Position numbers and translations under genes: made by a program
DNA from: an uncultured Bacilli bacterium
GTDB taxonomy: Bacteria > Bacillota_I > Bacilli_A > RF39 > UBA660
Length of the DNA stretch: 5,042 nucleotides
Direction: 5' to 3'
NCBI GenBank assembly: GCA_944351315.1
Contig: CALVPL010000123.1
Span: 1-5,042, forward strand
Shown here: positions 1-5,042 of the stretch, piece by piece
How the letters are laid out: each line of letters opens with the position of its first letter
Numbering within the stretch: the first letter of the stretch is position 1
Notes under the pieces: model-generated
Seen by the model: the letters and a program-made list of their open reading frames with translations, nothing else
What the model was told of the DNA's origin: nothing
The model's database searches: none

Positions 1-2
1 GA

Positions 3-31
3 TTGTTATCCGTCTTTTTTTTTGCTATAAT
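3..31 (+). promoter_or_regulatory. SigA-type promoter of the Tad pilus operon
   Basis: A perfect -10 hexamer TATAAT lies at 26-31 and is preceded by TG one base upstream (TGC at 23-25), which makes it an extended -10. A -35-like hexamer TTGTTA (4 of 6 matches to TTGACA) lies at 3-8 with a 17-base spacer. Transcription would start near 38, leaving a leader of under 20 bases before the pilin start. The leader has no room for a riboswitch or attenuator, so any control probably acts at the promoter or upstream of the window. The hexamers and spacing are seen directly; promoter activity is inferred. Confidence 0.8.
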
Positions 32-42
32 ATTTTAAGAAT

Positions 43-47
43 AGGGG
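43..47 (+). promoter_or_regulatory. Ribosome binding site that selects the pilin start
   Basis: AGGGG at 43-47 is only 2 bases from the ATG at 50 but 8 bases from the ATG at 56. The second spacing is normal for a Shine-Dalgarno site. It gives a protein starting MNHRGQ, which parallels the MNRRGQ and MNKKGQ starts of the next two genes. Confidence 0.7.
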
Positions 48-55
48 ATATGTTT

Positions 56-274
56 ATGAATCATAGAGGTCAAGCATTAGTTGAGTATGTGTTAATTATT
101 GCACTGATAAGTGTTATTACAATTAGCATCGTTTCCTATTTTGGCGGATATTTAAAAGATGCAATCACAAAATCTTCTTGCAGCTTGGTAGATAAGGTTT
201 ATGTTGAAGGCGATAAACCGGGCGAAGCACAATGCGTTAGTAAAGAAGAATATGAAAGTATGCAAAAGGAATGA
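56..274 (+). CDS. flp: Flp-like type IVc pilin (probable major pilus subunit)
   Basis: Predicted small pilin of 72 residues, the likely main building block of the Flp/Tad fibre. A 5-residue leader (MNHRG) is followed by QALVEY, which fits the Flp prepilin site: cleavage after Gly5, with Glu at +5 and Tyr at +6 of the mature chain. A single hydrophobic helix spans about residues 8-30 and would hold the subunit in the membrane before assembly and form the fibre core afterwards. The remaining roughly 40 residues are polar and extracellular, and contain two Cys (42 and 60) that could form a disulfide. The start at 56 is chosen over 50 on ribosome-site spacing and on likeness to the two downstream paralogues. 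It is first in the operon, directly behind the promoter, as expected for the most abundant subunit. Its stop is 5 bases before the preferred start of the next gene. Pilin class is well supported; major rather than minor pilin is inferred from position and size. Confidence 0.8.
   Translation: MNHRGQALVEYVLIIALISVITISIVSYFGGYLKDAITKSSCSLVDKVYVEGDKPGEAQCVSKEEYESMQKE
68..81 (+). repeat. Copy 1 of a 14-base direct repeat over the pilin cleavage site
   Basis: GGTCAAGCATTAGT occurs here and again at 292-305, in the same codon phase. It encodes the Gly-Gln-Ala-Leu-Val stretch that spans the predicted prepilin cleavage site. The bases that follow are also similar (TGAGTATGT against GGAGTTTGT). This could be a trace of gene duplication or strong constraint on the peptidase site. 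Confidence 0.75.
266..270 (+). promoter_or_regulatory. Ribosome binding site that selects the tadE start
   Basis: AAGGA at 266-270 touches the ATG at 271 (zero spacing) but is 9 bases from the ATG at 280. The ATG at 280 is therefore the more plausible start and yields MNRRGQ, the same leader form as the neighbouring pilins. The site lies within the last codons of the pilin gene, which suggests coupled translation. Confidence 0.65.
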
Positions 275-279
275 CTAAG

Positions 280-627
280 ATGAATCGTCGGGGTCAAGCA
301 TTAGTGGAGTTTGTAATTATTTTACCAATTTTTGTTTTTATGATTTTAGCTATTATTGATATTGGAAAAATTGTTTTCTTTCGCAATGAACTAGAAAATG
401 AAATGAGTGATGTTGTAGATCTTTATCGCAACCAAAAAAGCTTTCAAGAAATCGAAAAAGATCTAGAATTACTAGAAGAAGATATTCAATTAGAAATTCA
501 AAATAATGACAATCAAACCATAACATTTTATTTAAAGAAAGATGTGGAAATACTAACTCCTGGATTAAATTTGATTTTAGATAGTCCTTTCCCATTAGAA
601 GTGAAAAGAGTGATTGCCTATGAATAA
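280..627 (+). CDS. tadE: TadE-like minor pilin (pseudopilin)
   Basis: Predicted 115-residue minor pilin of the Tad system. The leader MNRRG is followed by QALVEF, a full prepilin peptidase site with Glu at +5 and an aromatic residue at +6. A hydrophobic helix covers about residues 8-33 (it includes VIILPIFVFMILAIIDIG, typical of TadE N-termini). The outer part is acidic and probably helical from about 35 to 70, then strand-rich. It ends in PFPLEVKRVIAYE, a closing strand of the kind seen in TadE-family proteins. TadE and TadF proteins are known pseudopilins needed for Flp fibre formation, possibly as initiating or tip subunits. Length is a little below that of usual TadE. An in-frame upstream ATG at 271 overlaps the pilin stop codon (ATGA), but its ribosome-site spacing is poor. 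The 3' end overlaps the next gene by 8 bases. Confidence 0.78.
   Translation: MNRRGQALVEFVIILPIFVFMILAIIDIGKIVFFRNELENEMSDVVDLYRNQKSFQEIEKDLELLEEDIQLEIQNNDNQTITFYLKKDVEILTPGLNLILDSPFPLEVKRVIAYE
292..305 (+). repeat. Copy 2 of a 14-base direct repeat over the minor pilin cleavage site
   Basis: GGTCAAGCATTAGT is identical to 68-81 and sits at the same place relative to the start codon, over the Gly|Gln cleavage junction. The third pilin-like gene encodes a related peptide (GQTL) with different bases (GGACAGACATTA, 632-643), so the exact repeat is limited to the first two genes. Confidence 0.75.
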
Positions 628-982
628 AAAAGGACAGACATTAATTTTATTCGTCCTTTTAGTTCCGATCTTTGTTGCTTTAGCCGCGGTAGTTGTTGAT
701 GTGGGCACAATGCAGTTTACATATCAAAAATATAAAGGAATCGTCGACGAAAGCATCAAAGAGTATTATGAAGAAAATTCCCTAGCAGCTTTAGAAGAAA
801 CATTAAAATTAAACGATATCCCTAAAGAAGAATATCAAGTTATTGAAGAAAACAATCGTGTGAAAGTTTCCATATCCCATGAAATGGAGGCCATTTTTGG
901 TAAAATAATTGGCTTAGAAACTTATGAAATTACTCTTTCCAGGGAAGGAAGACTAGAAAACGATCGAGTGATTTTGACTTAA
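620..982 (+). CDS. Short TadE/G-like minor pilin with atypical cleavage site
   Basis: Predicted 120-residue, single-pass membrane protein of the TadE/TadG type. The leader MNKKG is followed by QTLILF, so the Gly|Gln junction is kept but position +5 is Leu instead of Glu. The hydrophobic helix (about 8-30) ends in VVVDVG, as in the N-terminal region of TadG-like proteins (often LAxDxG). The outer domain, about 90 residues, is rich in Glu and Lys. It ends with a strand-like segment containing IFGKIIGLETYEITLSREG, which resembles the membrane-distal end of TadE/G proteins. Full TadG proteins are usually much longer and carry a von Willebrand-like domain; none is present here. The ATG at 620 overlaps the tadE stop region. 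An in-frame TTG at 614 is possible but less likely, because it would break the shared MNxxGQ start. The ribosome site is weak (AAAGAG, 605-610), so translation probably depends on coupling to tadE. Family is fairly sure; exact role is not. Confidence 0.7.
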   Translation: MNKKGQTLILFVLLVPIFVALAAVVVDVGTMQFTYQKYKGIVDESIKEYYEENSLAALEETLKLNDIPKEEYQVIEENNRVKVSISHEMEAIFGKIIGLETYEITLSREGRLENDRVILT

Positions 983-1001
983 GAAAGATTAAGGTGATGA
1001 G

Positions 1002-1787
1002 ATGAAAAGAAAAACTGGAAAAAGCATCTGCGTCTTTTCAGGAAAAGGCGGGGTTGGAAAAACTGTTTTTACATTAAATTTAGCAGGTATTTATAAAAGT
1101 ATAGGCAAAAAAGTTCTAATTATGGACTTAGATCTTTCAAGTGGTGGCATTTCTTTAGCAACCAATCGCCCTTATGAGAAAACAATTTATAATTTTGTGG
1201 ATGATTACAATAACAATCGATTTCATAATTTTAAAGATTACATTACCCCATATAATGACTTCATCGACATTCTAGCAAGTCCTAAAGATCCTAGACAAGC
1301 TTCCAAAATCGATTCAAAGTATATTGAAATTGCCATTGATAAAGCAGAATACTTATATGATGTAGTTTTAATCGATACAAACCATAATTTAAATGAAATG
1401 AACTTAGTTGTCTTAGATGAAGTTTCAATGATCTTATTTTTAATGACAAACGATCCATTAGATTTAAAAAATATGAAAAGTCTTCTATCTATCTTCCGAG
1501 ATTTAAAAAAAGACAACTATAAAATCATTTTAAACAATGCCAGAGATCCAATGAAAAAATATTTCACATTATTTGATATGAAAAACATTATGAAAGCAAA
1601 TGTGGATTATGTGATTTCCAATGAATTTTATGTCAAAAACATGGATGCGTTTATTATGAATGGAGAGATTGTTACCTTACAAAGTAAAGCGGCAAATATA
1701 TTTAATAAAGATTATACCGTTTTACTAAAAATTGCAACCGACATTTTAGGAAAGGAAGAAAATGCTCATGAAGAAGAGTCTGATTGA
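1002..1787 (+). CDS. tadZ: TadZ/CpaE-like MinD-family ATPase
   Basis: Predicted cytoplasmic P-loop ATPase of 261 residues. A deviant Walker A motif KGGVGKT lies at residues 15-21, with the signature Lys15 and the catalytic Lys20. Walker A' (VLIMDLDL) is at about 38-45 with Asp42 and Asp44, and a Walker B-like VVLIDT at 121-126 has Asp125. These features define the ParA/MinD superfamily. Within Tad operons this member is TadZ/CpaE, which marks the cell site where the pilus machine is built. The N-terminal receiver-like domain found in many CpaE and TadZ proteins is absent; the chain begins almost directly with the ATPase fold. The AAGGTG site at 991-996 fits the ATG at 1002 with 5-base spacing. 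The gap from the preceding stop is 19 bases, and the 3' end overlaps tadA by about 20-26 bases. MinD or ParA acting in division or partition would show the same motifs, so the assignment rests on context. Confidence 0.85.
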   Translation: MKRKTGKSICVFSGKGGVGKTVFTLNLAGIYKSIGKKVLIMDLDLSSGGISLATNRPYEKTIYNFVDDYNNNRFHNFKDYITPYNDFIDILASPKDPRQASKIDSKYIEIAIDKAEYLYDVVLIDTNHNLNEMNLVVLDEVSMILFLMTNDPLDLKNMKSLLSIFRDLKKDNYKIILNNARDPMKKYFTLFDMKNIMKANVDYVISNEFYVKNMDAFIMNGEIVTLQSKAANIFNKDYTVLLKIATDILGKEENAHEEESD

Positions 1788-3102
1788 AGCTTTTAATATT
1801 GAAAGAAAGCCTTCGAAAGTCGATTATGTTTCCGATTATGAAATATTTCCTGATAAGAAATTATTAGATGATCTGCGAACTAAAATCGTCGAAAATTTGA
1901 TTGATAAAGAAATTCCCGAAGATAAACTTTTAAACCAATTTATCAATGATGAAATCGACCGAACGATTGAAGGATATGACTTAACTAATTTGGAAAGAAG
2001 TCATTTATATAACTTGATTGATAACGAAATAAATGGCTATGGTCCTTTAACCGAATTATTAGAAGATAAAAACATCACAGAAATCATGGTCAATAGTCCT
2101 AAAGAAATTTATATTGAAATTGATGGTCAAATCATTAAAGATGAAAGTGTTTCCTTTATTAATGATGAACACATTATAAGAACGATTGAAAGAATGATTG
2201 GACCGATGGGAAGAACCATTGATGCAACGAATCCTATGGTCGATTCAAGACTAAAAGATGGCTCAAGAGTCAATGCCGTAATTCCTCCTTTATCTATTAA
2301 AGGACCAGTTATAACAATTCGTAAGTTTCGCGGGGAAATGACCAATGCTGATGACATGATAAGAATCGGTTCCATGACTCCATATATGGCAACTTTTCTA
2401 GAAGCAGCTGTTCGAGGAAAATGTAACATCATCGTGTGTGGAGGAACCGGATCCGGAAAAACAACTCTATTAAATATTTTAAGTGGTTTTATTCCAGATG
2501 ATGAACGTATTATCACCATTGAAGATGCCGCGGAATTAAAATTAGAAAAAGAACATGTAATCTCCCTTGAAACCAGAGTAACCAACTACGATAATGAAGG
2601 AGAAATTACAATTCGTGATCTAGTAATCAATGCCCTTCGAATGCGGCCAGACAGAATCATTGTCGGTGAAGTTCGTGGGAAAGAAGCGTTTGATATGTTA
2701 CAAGCAATGAACACCGGACATGAAGGATCTTTAACAACTCTACATGCCAATAGTCCTAAAGATGCATTAAATCGTCTTGAAACTATGGTTTTAATGAGTG
2801 GCTTAGATATTCCAATTAAAGCAATTCGTGAATACATCTCTAGTGCTATTGATTTAGTTGTAAATATCGAAAGAATGAGCGATGGAAAAAGAAAAGTAAC
2901 ATCTATTTCTGAATTAGAAAGCTTCCATGATGGTGAATTAGAATTAAAAGAAATTTTTGCCTTTAAACAAAAAGGACTTACTTCAAATGGAGAAGTGGAT
3001 GGCGAATATATTTTATATAACGAAACCATCCCAAAAGTGTATAAAAAAATTATTACAAAAGGAATTACCGATATCGATTTTATGTTTAAAGATGTAAGAT
3101 AA
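1762..3102 (+). CDS. tadA: TadA/CpaF secretion ATPase (pilus assembly motor)
   Basis: Predicted type II/IV secretion ATPase of 446 residues, the motor that powers Flp pilus assembly from the cytoplasmic side. The N-terminal part (about 1-210) contains the CpaF-type segment NGYGPLTELL at 91-100, ITEIMVNSP at 105-113, and DGSRVNAVIPP at 166-176. The catalytic part has Walker A GGTGSGKTT at 227-235, an Asp box TIEDAAEL at 252-259, Walker B RIIVGEVRG at 298-306, and a His box GHEGSLTTLHAN at 319-330. All catalytic motifs look intact, so an active hexameric ATPase is expected. Length is in the usual range for CpaF. The C-terminus has a longer tail (about 370-446) after the core, as in many CpaF proteins. 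The start is ambiguous between ATG 1762 and ATG 1768: the AAAGGAAG site at 1751-1758 sits rather close to the first and at a better distance from the second. It overlaps tadZ and is followed by tadB after 18 bases. Confidence 0.95.
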   Translation: MLMKKSLIEAFNIERKPSKVDYVSDYEIFPDKKLLDDLRTKIVENLIDKEIPEDKLLNQFINDEIDRTIEGYDLTNLERSHLYNLIDNEINGYGPLTELLEDKNITEIMVNSPKEIYIEIDGQIIKDESVSFINDEHIIRTIERMIGPMGRTIDATNPMVDSRLKDGSRVNAVIPPLSIKGPVITIRKFRGEMTNADDMIRIGSMTPYMATFLEAAVRGKCNIIVCGGTGSGKTTLLNILSGFIPDDERIITIEDAAELKLEKEHVISLETRVTNYDNEGEITIRDLVINALRMRPDRIIVGEVRGKEAFDMLQAMNTGHEGSLTTLHANSPKDALNRLETMVLMSGLDIPIKAIREYISSAIDLVVNIERMSDGKRKVTSISELESFHDGELELKEIFAFKQKGLTSNGEVDGEYILYNETIPKVYKKIITKGITDIDFMFKDVR

Positions 3103-3106
3103 AAAG

Positions 3107-3114
3107 AAAGGAGG
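3107..3114 (+). promoter_or_regulatory. Strong ribosome binding site for tadB
   Basis: AAAGGAGG lies 6 bases before the ATG at 3121 and is the closest match to the anti-Shine-Dalgarno sequence in the window. It falls at the tadA/tadB junction and would let the platform genes be translated strongly without coupling to tadA. Confidence 0.8.
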
Positions 3115-3120
3115 AACAAG

Positions 3121-4128
3121 ATGGCAAACTATTCATGGCAAATTATGTTGACTCAAGGAATTGTAATCATCATTCTTATCATCTTAATTGTCTATCTTAT
3201 TCGGCAACGAAGAATCATTCGCTTAGAAAAAAGATTCGAAGATTTTGCTCTTATAAGTGTCCATGATCATGAAAAGTCTTTTTTCGATAGTATTCTAGAA
3301 ATTTTTTGGCGATGGATTCATAAAATAGCAAAAGTTTTAAATAAAAGTGTCTTTTTAAAAAAATATGCTTTAAAATATGAAAAACATATTAAATATGAAG
3401 ATAAAGATAGCATGAGTGGAATGGATTATATTGCTATTAAATTTGTCGCTGGAATATCTCTTGTTCTTTTTAATATTTTAACTTTTATGTTCCAAGTTAT
3501 GGAAATGTCTTTAATGAGTTTTTTACTTTCTTTCTTAATTGGCTTTTTTCTTCCTGATATTTTTATTCAAATTGAATATCAAAAAAAGCGGAAAAAAATT
3601 GAAGAAGACTTATTAAAAGCCATCATTATTATGAACAACAGCTTTAAATCTGGAAGAAATATCATGCAAGCCGTTCAAATCGTTAAAGAAGAATTAGACG
3701 GGCCAATTAGTGATGAATTCAAAAAAATTTATTTAGATATGACTTATGGATTAAGTATTGAAGTTGTATTTGATCGTTTTTATAATCGAGTAAAATTAGA
3801 GGATGCTAAATATATTACCTCATCACTTACTTTATTAAATAAAACAGGTGGTAATATTGTAAAAGTATTTGGAACCATTGAAAGAAGTTTTTTTGATAAG
3901 AAAAAATTAAAACAAGAAATGCAAAGTTTAACAAGTGCTTCCATTTTTGTTTTTCGAACTTTATGTTTTCTTCCTTTAATCTTTATCCTAGTCATTTATA
4001 TTTTAAATCCAAGTTATTTTAGCCCAATTTTTACAACAAATATTGGTCGAATGATTCTTTTACTGGTTATTTTAATCTATGTTTTATATATTTTGGTAAT
4101 TAAGAAAGTATTGAAGGTGAAAATCTAA
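3121..4128 (+). CDS. tadB: TadB, GspF-type inner platform protein of the Tad pilus
   Basis: Predicted polytopic membrane protein of 335 residues that, with TadC, forms the platform through which TadA's motion is passed to the growing pilus. An N-terminal membrane helix lies at about 11-27 and is followed by a basic stretch and a cytoplasmic region to about 100. Two helices follow at about 104-124 and 128-148. The GspF/T2SSF cytoplasmic domain covers about 160-270 and includes the pattern DLLKAI...FKSGRNIMQAV (163-185) and LNKTGGNIVKVF (239-250). Two more hydrophobic helices lie at about 275-295 and 309-328. This layout, with a leading helix plus one GspF repeat, is typical of TadB. The gene starts behind a strong ribosome site, and its TAA shares one base with the tadC ATG (TAATG). 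TadB and TadC are distant paralogues; the order tadA-tadB-tadC and the N-terminal helix support TadB. Confidence 0.9.
   Translation: MANYSWQIMLTQGIVIIILIILIVYLIRQRRIIRLEKRFEDFALISVHDHEKSFFDSILEIFWRWIHKIAKVLNKSVFLKKYALKYEKHIKYEDKDSMSGMDYIAIKFVAGISLVLFNILTFMFQVMEMSLMSFLLSFLIGFFLPDIFIQIEYQKKRKKIEEDLLKAIIIMNNSFKSGRNIMQAVQIVKEELDGPISDEFKKIYLDMTYGLSIEVVFDRFYNRVKLEDAKYITSSLTLLNKTGGNIVKVFGTIERSFFDKKKLKQEMQSLTSASIFVFRTLCFLPLIFILVIYILNPSYFSPIFTTNIGRMILLLVILIYVLYILVIKKVLKVKI
4114..4120 (+). promoter_or_regulatory. Ribosome binding site for tadC inside the end of tadB
   Basis: AAGGTGA at 4114-4120 lies 7 bases before the ATG at 4128 and within the last codons of tadB. Together with the one-base TAATG overlap, it points to coupled production of TadB and TadC in similar amounts. 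Confidence 0.7.
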
Positions 4129-4829
4129 TGGAGCAAAAAAGTTTAGTTCGTAGAATTTATTCTGAAAAAACAATTCAAAAAATTGAGAAAAAAATAAAAT
4201 TATTAGGTCTTAATTGCCATTATAAAGCCATCGATTTATTAAATTACCGTTTATTAATTAGCTTAGCTATGTTCTTTATTTTAATTGCCTTTAATAAAAA
4301 CGGATATATTTTAGCACCGATTTTTGTTGTTCTCTTTCATTATTTAAGTGAATATTTTGTCTTAGATTATCCGATTAAAAAACGTGAAAAAAAATTAGAA
4401 GAAGAAGCTATTTTCTTTTTCGAAGTTCTTTCACTAACTCTAGAAAGTGGTAGAAACTTAACACTTTCCTTACAAATAACTTCGAAAAATATTGATTCAG
4501 AACTTTCTAAAGAATTTCGTAAATCCTTACAGGAAATGAGTTTAGGAAAAACTTTCGCAGAAGCTATTACTGATATGAAACAAAGAATACCAAGTGATAC
4601 AATCAACAATGCTTTATTAAATATTGTCCAATCAAGTATTTTTGGAAATGATATTGAAGAATCTTTAAATAATCAACTAGATTTTTTAAGAGATAAAAGA
4701 ATCCTAGAAGTAAAAAGTCAAATTGGAAAATTACCAACAAAAATAAGTATTTTATCGGTTATTTTCTTTATTCCAATCATTTTAATTGTCATCTTAGCTC
4801 CAGTAGTTATCGACTTTTTAGTTCGTTAA
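4128..4829 (+). CDS. tadC: TadC, second GspF-type platform protein of the Tad pilus
   Basis: Predicted membrane protein of 233 residues, partner of TadB in the inner-membrane platform. A basic, cytoplasmic N-terminus (1-39) leads into two close hydrophobic helices at about 40-56 and 59-77. The T2SSF cytoplasmic domain follows at about 92-200, with the family pattern EEEAIFFFEVLSLTLESGRN (91-110), then LSLQI and LGKTFAEAITDM (139-150). A final helix lies at about 204-229 and the chain stops four residues later. In parallel with TadB, the SGRN motif follows a helix of similar shape (SGRN at 177-180 in TadB, 107-110 here), which supports common ancestry of the two. TadC proteins in proteobacteria are often somewhat longer; this one is short but has a complete domain and a clean stop. 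It is the last gene of the operon in this window. Confidence 0.9.
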   Translation: MEQKSLVRRIYSEKTIQKIEKKIKLLGLNCHYKAIDLLNYRLLISLAMFFILIAFNKNGYILAPIFVVLFHYLSEYFVLDYPIKKREKKLEEEAIFFFEVLSLTLESGRNLTLSLQITSKNIDSELSKEFRKSLQEMSLGKTFAEAITDMKQRIPSDTINNALLNIVQSSIFGNDIEESLNNQLDFLRDKRILEVKSQIGKLPTKISILSVIFFIPIILIVILAPVVIDFLVR

Positions 4830-4835
4830 AAAAAC

Positions 4836-4864
4836 TTTTCATTTTCAGAAAAAAAAGGTATAAT
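4836..4864 (+). promoter_or_regulatory. Promoter for the gene at the right edge
   Basis: A perfect TATAAT lies at 4859-4864. With a 17-base spacer, the -35 position (4836-4841) reads TTTTCA, 4 of 6 matches to TTGACA. Transcription would begin near 4871, about 20 bases before the ATG at 4891. A-rich runs occupy part of the spacer. The rest of the 61-base gap after tadC shows no convincing terminator, so read-through from the Tad operon is also possible. Confidence 0.75.
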
Positions 4865-4879
4865 AATTTATAGAATAAC

Positions 4880-4884
4880 GGTGG
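4880..4884 (+). promoter_or_regulatory. Ribosome binding site for the gene at the right edge
   Basis: GGTGG at 4880-4884 lies 6 bases before the ATG at 4891. It is a moderate Shine-Dalgarno match and fixes the start of this partial gene. Confidence 0.65.
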
Positions 4885-4890
4885 TTTAAT

Positions 4891-5042
4891 ATGCAAGATA
4901 ATTTAAGCTTTAAAAATATCTTTAGAAGAGAAACAAAATTAGCAAGTTATATCATCATATGTTTAACCGTAGTCGTATTAAGTCTTTCTTATGCGATGTT
5001 TTTTAAAGTGGATGGAAATAGTAAAAATCAAGTAGTAAAAGC
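4891..5042 (+). CDS. Exported or membrane-anchored protein, TasA/camelysin-like start (partial, 3' end missing)
   Basis: The first 50 codons of an open frame that runs off the window without a stop. A cytoplasmic N-terminus with basic residues (Lys8, Arg12, Arg13, Lys16) precedes a hydrophobic segment at about 18-35 that ends in LSYA. SYA has the small-x-Ala form of a signal peptidase site, so the segment may be a cleaved signal or an anchor. The following MFFKVDGNSKNQVVK resembles the region after the signal in TasA/CalY (camelysin) proteins, where a Tyr-Ala-Phe-Phe turn is followed by an Asn-rich stretch and an Ala-Gly-Thr-Leu strand; here the next codon begins GC and must be Ala. That comparison is from memory of the family and is an inference. 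It has its own promoter and ribosome site, so it is probably a separate transcription unit. Function is unknown; a surface or fibre-forming protein would suit the neighbourhood. Confidence 0.6.
   Translation, partial: MQDNLSFKNIFRRETKLASYIIICLTVVVLSLSYAMFFKVDGNSKNQVVK

Noticed and set aside
15..23. Run of nine T before the first promoter -10, possibly the tail of an upstream terminator
   Set aside because: No stem can be formed from the 14 visible bases before it; it also fits as A/T-rich promoter spacer.
353..595. Minus-strand open frame of 80 residues opposite tadE
   Set aside because: Shadow of the TadE-like gene; composition (Phe, Leu, His) is what the complement of Glu/Lys-rich coding sequence gives, and no family is evident.
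974..979. TTGACT, a 5 of 6 match to a -35 box just before tadZ
   Set aside because: No -10-like hexamer lies 16-18 bases downstream (the region is ribosome site and start codon), and it is part of the last codons of the previous gene.
1238..1516. Minus-strand open frame of 92 residues opposite tadZ
   Set aside because: Lies inside a clear ATPase gene and has no recognisable domain.
2127..3119. Two long open frames on the - strand (2127-2585 and 2586-3119) opposite tadA
   Set aside because: They lie wholly or almost wholly opposite a gene with all catalytic motifs intact. Their predicted proteins are low-complexity and rich in Ser, Ile and Leu, with no recognisable domain.
3780..3995. Minus-strand open frame opposite tadB
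   Set aside because: Shadow of the conserved GspF domain region, with no domain of its own.
4367..4609. Minus-strand open frame opposite tadC
   Set aside because: Shadow of the conserved GspF domain region, with no domain of its own.
4835..4857. Possible hairpin (CTTTT pairing with AAAAG) after tadC
   Set aside because: Only about five weak A-T rich pairs, no G+C stem and no T run afterwards; it is better explained as promoter sequence.
1..5042. Searched by eye for CRISPR arrays, insertion sequences, tRNA/rRNA genes and attachment sites
   Set aside because: The window is almost fully coding with gaps of at most 61 bases; no repeated spacer pattern, transposase motif, terminal inverted repeat or tRNA-like arm structure was found.

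Overview
This window is an A+T-rich stretch (by eye roughly 30% G+C) with every gene on the + strand. It comes from a low-G+C, Gram-positive-type bacterium. Shine-Dalgarno sites are strong (AAAGGAGG, AAGGTGA), promoters are SigA-like (TATAAT), Trp is encoded by TGG (both Trp codons in the motif FWRW of the tadB product), and TGA is used as a stop at two tightly packed gene junctions. The standard bacterial code therefore applies, which argues against Mycoplasma-type code 4. My best guess is a member of Bacilli or a related uncultured Bacillota lineage (RF39- or Erysipelotrichales-like), but the genus cannot be read from this sequence.

Positions 26 to 4829 form a compact Tad (tight adherence, type IVc / Flp pilus) operon. 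An extended -10 promoter lies at the left edge. It is followed by three small proteins that share a very short prepilin leader of the form MNxxGQ(A/T)L: a Flp-like pilin with one Cys pair, a TadE-like minor pilin, and a short TadE/G-like minor pilin. The assembly machinery comes next: a TadZ/CpaE-like MinD-family ATPase, the TadA/CpaF secretion ATPase, and the two GspF-type membrane platform proteins TadB and TadC. Gaps between genes are at most about 20 bases and several genes overlap, so one co-transcribed and translationally coupled unit is likely.

The likely division of labour is as follows. TadA hydrolyses ATP beneath the TadB/TadC platform, which draws processed pilin out of the membrane into a fibre. 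The minor pilins prime or cap that fibre, and TadZ positions the machine in the cell. No secretin (RcpA/CpaC), RcpC/CpaB or TadD lipoprotein is present, as expected in a single-membrane cell. No prepilin peptidase (TadV/CpaA) is visible either, so it must lie outside the window if the leaders are cleaved.

The operon ends at 4829. After a 61-base spacer with its own promoter, a separate gene starts at 4891 and runs off the right edge. Its first 50 residues contain one hydrophobic export/anchor segment ending in SYAMFF, followed by residues resembling the start of TasA/camelysin-type exported proteins. This may be a second surface or fibre protein next to the pilus operon. The Tad system itself is a known type; the least ordinary items are the reduced pilin set, the Cys pair in the pilin and this partial exported protein.
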